Assembly (NCBI GenBank): GCA_014529385.2 | Contig: CM043967.1 | Coordinates: 12,239,001 to 12,303,000, forward strand | Direction of reading: 5' to 3' | Length of the DNA: 64,000 nt | Origin: Adiantum capillus-veneris | Lineage: Eukaryota; Streptophyta; Polypodiopsida; Polypodiales; Pteridaceae | Shown: one piece after another, positions 57,336 through 64,000 of the stretch | Layout: each line of letters begins with the position of its first letter | Position numbering within the stretch: the stretch's first letter is position 1 | Notes under the pieces: generated by a model | Told to the model about the DNA's origin: nothing | The model's input: only the letters and a program-made list of their open reading frames with translations | Database searches by the model: none | Program-made: the position numbers and the translations under genes

Positions 57336-58382
57336 CTATCTGCCTTTTCTGCCACATTCCTCAGCTGCTCTCGAACTCTCAGACCTGTCGTCGTCTTTAT
57401 CATTCTGTTCTTTCTGTGCCTTATTAGGGCACTTCGCGGAGATATGTCCATGTTCCCTGCATCCAAAGCACTTCCCCTCTCTGATGAAGCGAGCTCTCTC
57501 CTCAGGAGTAAGCTTGGGTCGTGCATCCTTCTTCTTTGGGTTGCTCTTTTTCTTTCTACTTTCATTCCCAGAAGTCTGTTCGGCTCGTTGTGTCATGGCC
57601 TCATCTGTGGGGTAGGTCAGATTGCCAGAGTGAATGGCAAATCCCCGCTTCGCATGACTCATCAGCTCCTAAATAGAAGCTGACTTCTATTCCAAGCAGT
57701 GATCTCGGATCTCTGTAGGTAGACCCAAGGTAAACTGTTCAATTTTTTCTATGAACAAGATCTTCTTGAATGATGAGGCGGGTAGAAAGAGCTCCAGAAT
57801 CTTTCACAGTAAGTATTTACTGTATCGCTCTTGGTCATCCGAAGATGGTTCCAAGCAGCTCGTATATCTCGTTCAAACTCTTGCATCAACCAAGAAGAAA
57901 TAAAAAGCCTCTTAAATTTCAGCCATGTAACTGGCGCAGTCTTGTTTAAAAGAAGCGTGGACCACCAAGTACGAGCATTCCCCTTAGAGTAAGAGGCAAC
58001 TCTCCGAATCTTGGAGTGCTCGTCCTCCCGCGAAAGCGATGTCAAACTGCTGTATAAAAGACAAAGCCTTCGAAGCATCTGAGTATCCTGAAAAGTTTCA
58101 AACTTGATCGAGTGGCCACCTTCCTTAAACTCTCGGACTTTCTTGCTTTTATCTTCGAGAAAGTCATACTGGTTGGCTTTGTAAAAAATTCTTCTTGTTC
58201 GCATAAAAGTTTCCATCATCGGAATCTGAGCTGTTTGTAGACGAGTCCTCAGTAGAACTGTCAGTCTTTGGGCGAGATGTAGCCTTCTTTGCCTTTTTTC
58301 TTGCCCTTTCCGAGCTTTGTTTCTTGCTTTGCTTTTTACCTTTTATGTGTTCTTCGCTCGAATCTGAGGAGCTAGAAGAACT

Positions 58383-58414
<32 letters not shown>

Positions 58415-58920
58415 AAGAAGAAGAAGAACTGGGTACTCCTTCAAATCGAACACGCTTCTTCTGTTTCTTTGCCTTGTCAAAAGTCGATTGACAACCCAAA
58501 TATCCCGGGAAGTCAGCGCTTTTTTTCTGCTTTTTTTTTGCGGTGCTTTTTGGCTTTCTTTTGCGCGGCAAAAAGCTGAGCAATCCGTGCATCAACCACG
58601 TTCTCCAGTTCCTTCTCCGTATATTTCTTGAAGGCAGAAGGTTTTTTGAGAGCGGGTTTCGGGAGTGGTGTTGTGGTTCTCTGCCACTCCATCTGTACCT
58701 CTTCCAAAGAGGTCTGGTTCATATATTTTGCCATCTTCGGGTCCTTGGCAAAACTGAGCATCATCTTCGTTGCATCGCTGATCAATTGACGACGCGTCAT
58801 CTCTCTTTGCTCCGCTTGAGTAGGCCAAGGCGGGCCATACTCTCTGCCAGAATCTTCGTTGTGATCCCAGCCCGCATCTCCAGATGCAGAGGGAGTCGAC
58901 TGATCATTGCCTGAAGCCAT
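57336..58920 (-). pseudogene. Element 3 gag
   Basis: Start ATG near 58920 (MASGNDQSTPSASGDAGWDH). Conserved start region MMLSFAKDPKMAKYMNQTSL; after a shift, a basic and poly-Ser stretch (58440-58360, AGA/GAA trinucleotide run on the plus strand); capsid GGHSIKFETFQ, GNARTWWSTLLL, WLKFKRLFISSWLMQEFERD (58100-57830). A zinc knuckle CFGCREHGHISAKC (about 57480-57430) is complete. At least three frameshifts and a stop are present. Confidence 0.9.
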
Positions 58921-58978
58921 AGGTGCCGCGGAAAAAAAATTCGGGGATCGGATTTCCTGTAGAAGAGAAATCAGCCGT

Positions 58979-58990
58979 GCTCTGATACCA
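58979..58990 (-). other. Primer binding site, element 3
   Basis: GCTCTGATACCA on the plus strand is the exact complement of TGGTATCAGAGC, one base from the LTR end at 58992. Confidence 0.93.
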
Positions 58991-58991
58991 C

Positions 58992-59559
58992 TGTAACAGA
59001 CTTGGACACTCCAAGTCAAGAATCAACCGCGACAACACCAAATAAACACTTGAAAACAATTCACAGATCACAATAGATTTGCATTGGCCCGGCGGAGTTC
59101 CGTGCCTAGAGATATTGGCCCCAAAGACTGGCGCCCCTTTCGGTATTTTTTTTTGTATTAATCAATCTTCAAAGTACAAGAGAGCGGTTAGGGTTTCACT
59201 CTCAGACTCTGCGTCAAGATGCTCTGAGAAGTGAGGCCCTCACCACTAATTTAAAGGTTACAAGGGATGCCCAAAAGCAGAGCCCCAAAAGCTTGAAAGC
59301 AAAAGCAGATTCTCTCTCTCTCAATGAGAGTTAGTAAAAAGCAAGTTCTCTTTTTCTCTTTTTCTCTCAAATCAAAGCGAAAAGCTGAGATTTGCGTTGC
59401 TCAAAATTTCCGCCAAAAAAGAAAAAAGAAAAAAAAAGAAAGAAAACTCCTCGATTTCCGGAAACTAGGGTTTTTGGCAGAAATTAGGGTTTGCAGAAAT
59501 TTTAGGGTTCTGGTAGAAATTAGGGTTTCTGCTGTCCGCCACGTCATCACTTTGTGACA
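58992..59559 (-). repeat. 5' LTR of element 3
   Basis: Matches 53008-53564 closely. In the first 100 bp I count four substitutions and one single-base indel. It ends CTTTGTGACA beside the CAAAC duplication and has the same TTAGGGTTT motifs (59464-59530). Confidence 0.95.
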
Positions 59560-59579
59560 CAAACTCCTCAACCGGTGTT

Positions 59580-62500
59580 CTCGTCACATCCCTATAGCTA
59601 TGGTCCCTCAAGTTTACCTTTGTTATGGTTTCCATATGTCTCAGGTATATATGGTCATAACCCCAATCTTAGACCATTTTCAATTGTCGCATGAATGGTC
59701 TTCCCAGATGTGATAGTTGTTCTTCTTGCCAAAGTCAACAACAGCAAAAGTGTGTTCATATTCAATGCCACAAGAAGTAACAAGTACTTTTTCTAGCAGT
59801 CCTAGGGGCTTTTCCCTGTGTCCGTCTGCAAGCTGCAGGGTCATTCGTGTGGATCTCAAGGCATGTTTTCCCCACTTTTTCCAAAGCTCTTTGGTTGCAA
59901 TGGCCACACCAGCTCCACTGTCAAGGATTGCCATGGTTTTTACACCATTGAATTCCACAGGAAGGGTGGTGTTTCCATCTTCTCCCTCGTAATACTCGCC
60001 TACCTTGTTTAATGGCACTGGCCTAGTATTTAGTTGAGGCATTTCAAGCTCTTTGATGCCTTCCTCGATTTGAGTCATTGGGGTTTTTACACCAAATTTC
60101 TCTAAACATTTACCCACATTAGCCCACATGTTTGGTCTTATTCTGAGCAACTCGGCTAACATTATTGTACAGGTGACTGGGTTAGATAGAATATCTACTA
60201 GCCCCTTTGAATCGATGGCCTTGTTGGGAGACAGTCTCTGTGATGGGACTGCAACGACATCTGACTTGGTCTCGTACTCTCCCATGTAGGACGGTAGTGT
60301 TCTTAGCGAATGGGGTTGACTATCCATAGATTGTACAGATCCTTTGTCGCCCCAATACGATTGCACGTCTAGATTCATTTGAGATCCAGTCTCAAATTCC
60401 TCTATTGGTGGTAGAAACACTCCTCGTTCATCACCAGTCTTGTCTACTCGTCTTTTGAGGTCATCGGCTTCATTGGCCTCTCTAACTTGTTTCCACAATT
60501 CGTCAAGACCATTTATCTCTTTACAATCCTCAGGTATAGCTTGGTGAAATCCCTCGGAAGAGTTATCCGTGGTATTCACTACTATCCTTGGTTCTAATGC
60601 TGGGTCTTTGAGGTTTGGTCTATGCTCATGACTAGAATCTGGCTCTTTTAGTTCCTGGTATGGTGGGATTACTTGTGTAGGCATGACACGGATCACATCC
60701 TCAGGTTTTGCACCTGGTGGTTCTAGTAAAGCTTGGGCTGTTTGAATCATTTTATGGCACATTTCAAACCTTTGTTTTTCTAGTTCCGTATAGGGATATG
60801 TCATCCACCTGTGTTCTTGGGTTTGGTTGTTTTTGAGCCTCGCATCATAGGCTTTCAAGAGGGCATCTAATGTCTCATTAACCTTCTCTACCAACACAGA
60901 TCCTCCTGAACTAGCACTTCTCGCTTTCTCATCCGTGGATGGTTCTTCTAGAGGTTTAACCATCTTTGTAAGAGAAGGTGCCTCCTTTTCCTCATGTTGT
61001 TTTATCTTCTCCTCAGCTTCGGTAAGCTTCTCAGCTAGGGATTTTTGCTCTTGTTCCCTGCGTGCTTTCATCCTAGTCTTTCTAGCTTTCCAACTATCTC
61101 GTTTGCTCTTGGTTTTCTGACTAGGTGCGTCTGTCTTTGGTCCATCATCTGTCTTTGGACTCTTGTCACTTTCCGTGTTCTTTGTCTCTCGATTCTCATC
61201 AGCTTTCTTTTGGGCTTGTGCTCTCGTAACCACTTGAACTGGTACGACATTTTCATTTTCTGAGCTACTAGGTAGCTGAACAATCCCTGATACATTTGTC
61301 GTGATTTTCCTGATTTGGTTTGGTTTTTTCGGGCAATCGGGGATCAAGTGAGTGATGCCACACTCAAGACAATAGGCATTTACTTCAGTGATCTCCGTAT
61401 GAGGACATTGTTTGACCAAGTGGTTGTCACGACTTTTGTGACAATCTGTCTCTGGTTGAGGAGATTCTTTAAGCATTTCCTCTCGGCTATAAGCAAGCTT
61501 TGACCTAGATAAGCCGCTATTTGCAATGAATCGCAATGTCCTTTCGTCCATTTCATACCTTCTTTCTTTCGACTGAAACCCAGGAGGTGGAGGTTGTACC
61601 GGCCTCACCACTCCATGTGTTTCTCTCACCTTTTGTTGCTCCGAAGGGTAGTACTCACTTTGGTTGCTATACCACATTGTAGCTGGTACTGGCGTTGGTT
61701 TATTTGATGCTTCCATCATTGGCATGTATCTCATGTCTACCTGCATTCTAGCACCTGGCAGCGGAGGTTGTTGTCCTAAGACAAGCTGTGGCCTTAAAAC
61801 TCCTACTGGTCTTGGCGCATTCCCTGTAATGTATCTAGGTGGAGTAGGTGCTTCTGGAACAGGTTGTACATACCTCTCCCTAGCATTTTCCATGCTATAA
61901 TAGCACTCTTCCCCCGTATGGTTCGTCCATTTTCTCTCAATTTCACACCACTTCGGCTCTCCCGAATCAGACCTTACAAGAGGAATCAACCTCTTGACCA
62001 AGTCGTCGATAAGCTTTTCTTGATCAATAGGTGCCGTTGGCTTGGCAATGGACTCACTTATCTGTGAAACACTGTGCTGAGAGGATGTGTCATCTCCTTG
62101 ACTCTTTGAGTCCTTTTCTTTGTATGCCTCACAGTTATCCACTAGATAAAGAGCTTCTTTGATCAACTCGTTTAGCGTCATCCTCCTTATCATATGCAGA
62201 TCCTTCTGAAGGCCCGCATGTCTCATTCCTTGGATAAAGATCAGTATCAGTCGTGCTTGCGTAGGTAATTCTGCTCTCGGACAGAGCTTAACATATCTCT
62301 TGAGCCGTAATGATGCTTTGCGTACTGATTCATTCTCTTTCTGTTTGAATCTATGGATTCGCGAGACCGTGTTGTGAGCAATGCCTTTTGGCGAGAATTC
62401 TTCAATAAACTCCTCAAATAGCTCATCTAGGGTCTCAAAATCCCATTTTCCACCGAATCGAACCATGTAGCTGCATCATCTTCTAGAGTCAATCCAAATC

Positions 62501-63137
62501 CCGCAAACTGGGTCGCAAAATCTGAAACTTCCTCTGCTCTAATCACTCTTCTAAAAGCCGCTACGTGATCTCTCGGATCTTTATCTCCGGAGTATTTTCT
62601 GTTTACCCATTTCTAGACTTGGGATGGTCTAACTCGTCGATTGTCTACAAGTCTAACCAGAGACTCTCCCAATCCTTCTCTCGTTATCGCTCTTGAAGGG
62701 AATCCTGGTGGCTCTCTTCTTGGAATTCCTATAGGAATTCTCGTGTTTGGTGCAGGCATTTGTGGTCCTTCATTGACCAAATATCCACCTCTTTCTAGTA
62801 GAGTCTGTGGATTTGTGCTTTCTACAACTCTGTATTCTCTTTCATACTTGTCGACAACTATAGATCTCCATTGACAGTCGACTCCGTATGTGTAGACATA
62901 TAAGAGCTTGTAATCCGTTATCTCTTCTAGGTATGGATATGAGCACCTATAAAGATTGACCTCATTGTCGTCAATGTATCTATATAGTCCTTCACTCTCA
63001 TGACCAATCATCCAAACTCTCTCAACAAGATGGGTCTTTATCAATTGCAAATTTGGAAGATCCATTGTGGGAGGATATTCCTCTATCTTCGGGATCTCCA
63101 AGCTTGTGTAAGCTGCGTTTGAATCTAGGGTAGACAT
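59580..63137 (-). pseudogene. Element 7 gag and protease
   Basis: Minus strand. Gag N-terminus 63137-62613 (SLEIPKIEEYPPTMDLPNLQ) ends at an in-frame TAG. The frame continues through KYSGDKDPRDHVAAFRRVIR and LTLEDDAATWF, and a one-base shift near 62450 leads to the long frame 62466-59680: capsid (LDELFEEFIEEFSPKGIAHN, TQARLILIFIQGMRHAGLQK), a knuckle-like CLECGITHLIPDC (x3 instead of x4 spacing), a long charged Glu/Lys linker, and a protease with MAILDSGAGVAIATKELWKK, the D-S-G active site. Another shift near 59705 opens GRPFMRQLKMV, a stop, then DWGYDHIYLRH and RDVTRTPVEEF up to element 3. The frame continues beyond element 3 at 53007 to a stop near 52944. No RT follows. Confidence 0.82.
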
Positions 63138-64000
63138 GATTTCTGGGCTTAAGAGCTTTTGCTTGGTTCAAGTAGACTTAGTCCACTGTGTTCAAGTGCT
63201 TTGGTTAGGGAAAAGTCGAAACTATGTCCAAAACCGCAACCGCTTCGTCACAATTCTCGCAAATTGTCGCTTTTAGACACCCCTGACTTCCGGATGAATT
63301 TTGAGGCCTCAAACGACGTTTTTTTCAAAGTTGAACTAAATGGTTGCCGTAGGCATACATTTAGTTCATGTTTTGCTCTAAGATCTGTAGAGCCTCTCTC
63401 GGGCTACGTTTTGATATAAAAACTTTTCCAATCCGATACCGTTTGTGAAAGTTATGGCCAAAATAGTGAAATGCACTTTAGACTGGTCAAAATGAGTCCA
63501 AATTCAATTTAAAAAAAAGATTTGGGATCTCTGTGACACTGTGAACACTTCTGTATGGTCAAAGTTACAGTTGGACCCTAAAACTAGCCTAGAGACATCC
63601 TACGCGTAGGATGTCTATATGCTCAAAATTTAACAAAATTTGGTCCAGAGACTCCCCTTAAGTCCAACAACACAATGGTATGCTCAGAATTTGATTTGGA
63701 TTAAAAAATGGCCTTGAGACATCCTACGCGTAGGATGTCTTTTTGCTTAGAATGACTTGAAATTTTCACCCCGCTTCTCTTTGAGGTGCTGATCACAGTG
63801 GTGTGCTCATAGGTTGATTTGGAGTCCTAAATCAAGCTGGAGACATCCTACACGTAGGATGTCTTTTTGCTCTGTTTCATCTCAAACTTGCACTGTAGCT
63901 TCCCCTTGATGTGCTAAACTCACCAGCTATTTTTACTTTTTGATTCTGACACCTATAGGTTGGTCAAATGATCAAGAATCTGCTCCAGAAGCCTGATGTC
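63138..64000 (-). other. Leader region of element 7
   Basis: No coding sequence. The 124-bp palindromic repeats begin at 63593. No LTR end or primer site is visible before the window edge, so the leader is at least 860 bp. Confidence 0.55.
63593..63964. repeat. Three 124-bp repeats, each headed by a 24-bp palindrome
   Basis: AGACATCCTACGCGTAGG plus ATGTCT is a perfect palindrome at 63593-63616 and 63717-63740; at 63841-63864 one base differs (TACACGTA). Spacing is exactly 124 bp. The rest of each unit is diverged but keeps features such as a TGCTCA-like step and GATTTGGA. The palindromes are far better conserved than the DNA between them. Confidence 0.93.

Larger units (their letters stand above)
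53003..59564 (-). mobile_element. Element 3: complete Ty3/gypsy retrotransposon with CAAAC target duplication
   Basis: The element is 53008-59559 (6552 bp), with CAAAC at 53003-53007 and again at 59560-59564. The LTRs are 557 and 568 bp and differ by only a handful of bases and small indels, so insertion is fairly recent. Gag, RT, RNase H, integrase and a chromodomain-like tail lie in gypsy order on the minus strand. It interrupts the frame of element 7: with one CAAAC removed, the open reading frame runs on across the site. Confidence 0.97.

Overview
The window is nuclear DNA of a land plant. The evidence is one intact plant-type ankyrin/GPCR-chaperone gene with a spliced C-terminus, a broken copy of the nuclear gene for chloroplast NDH subunit O, arrays based on the plant telomere motif TTTAGGG inside LTRs, and layers of plant Ty1/copia and Ty3/gypsy retrotransposons primed by initiator-Met tRNA (TGGTATCAGAGC). 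The low gene density, deep nesting and long GA, TA and GT microsatellites would suit a large seed-free plant genome such as a fern. That assignment is inference; the sequence does not fix the species.

Layout. 1-6.9 kb: mostly non-coding, with tandem repeats, one near-perfect hairpin, an unidentified decayed minus-strand coding remnant and a possible LTR boundary at 5.65 kb. 7.1-10.8 kb: a bounded Ty1/copia element (5-bp target duplication AATCC) that split an older open reading frame. 12.3-13.4 kb: compound microsatellite/minisatellite, then an ndhO pseudogene. 15.1-18.5 kb: a three-unit tandem array, a GT/GA tract and the ankyrin gene (two coding exons), the only intact host gene. 20.3-25.3 kb: copia and gypsy remnants, a 121-bp array, a perfect 20-bp hairpin, a solo LTR with a TGATG duplication, and about 0.87 kb of TA/TGTACATA satellite.

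25.3-64 kb is a stack of nested Ty3/gypsy elements. Element 1 (+, 25260-29942) sits in the TA satellite. Element 2 (-) ends at 32582. A plus-strand pol end (32.6-36.3 kb) is split by element 6 (-). Element 5 (-, 36298 onward) is broken in its far LTR by element 4 (+, 43507 onward). Element 4 is broken in its integrase at 48550 by a very long minus-strand element 7 (48551 to beyond the window), which in turn carries element 3 (-, 53008-59559, target duplication CAAAC).

Element 7 is the most unusual object. It has a gag/protease frame, a downstream ORF with eight W-(I/V)-P-K-like repeats, and an intronless, broken DEAD-box RNA helicase segment next to its 3' LTR. No reverse transcriptase or integrase is visible outside the nested element 3. 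Its leader holds three 124-bp repeats, each beginning with a 24-bp palindrome. It looks like a non-autonomous retrotransposon that captured a host helicase transcript. Nearly all retroelement frames carry stops, frameshifts or catalytic substitutions, so activity of these copies is unlikely.
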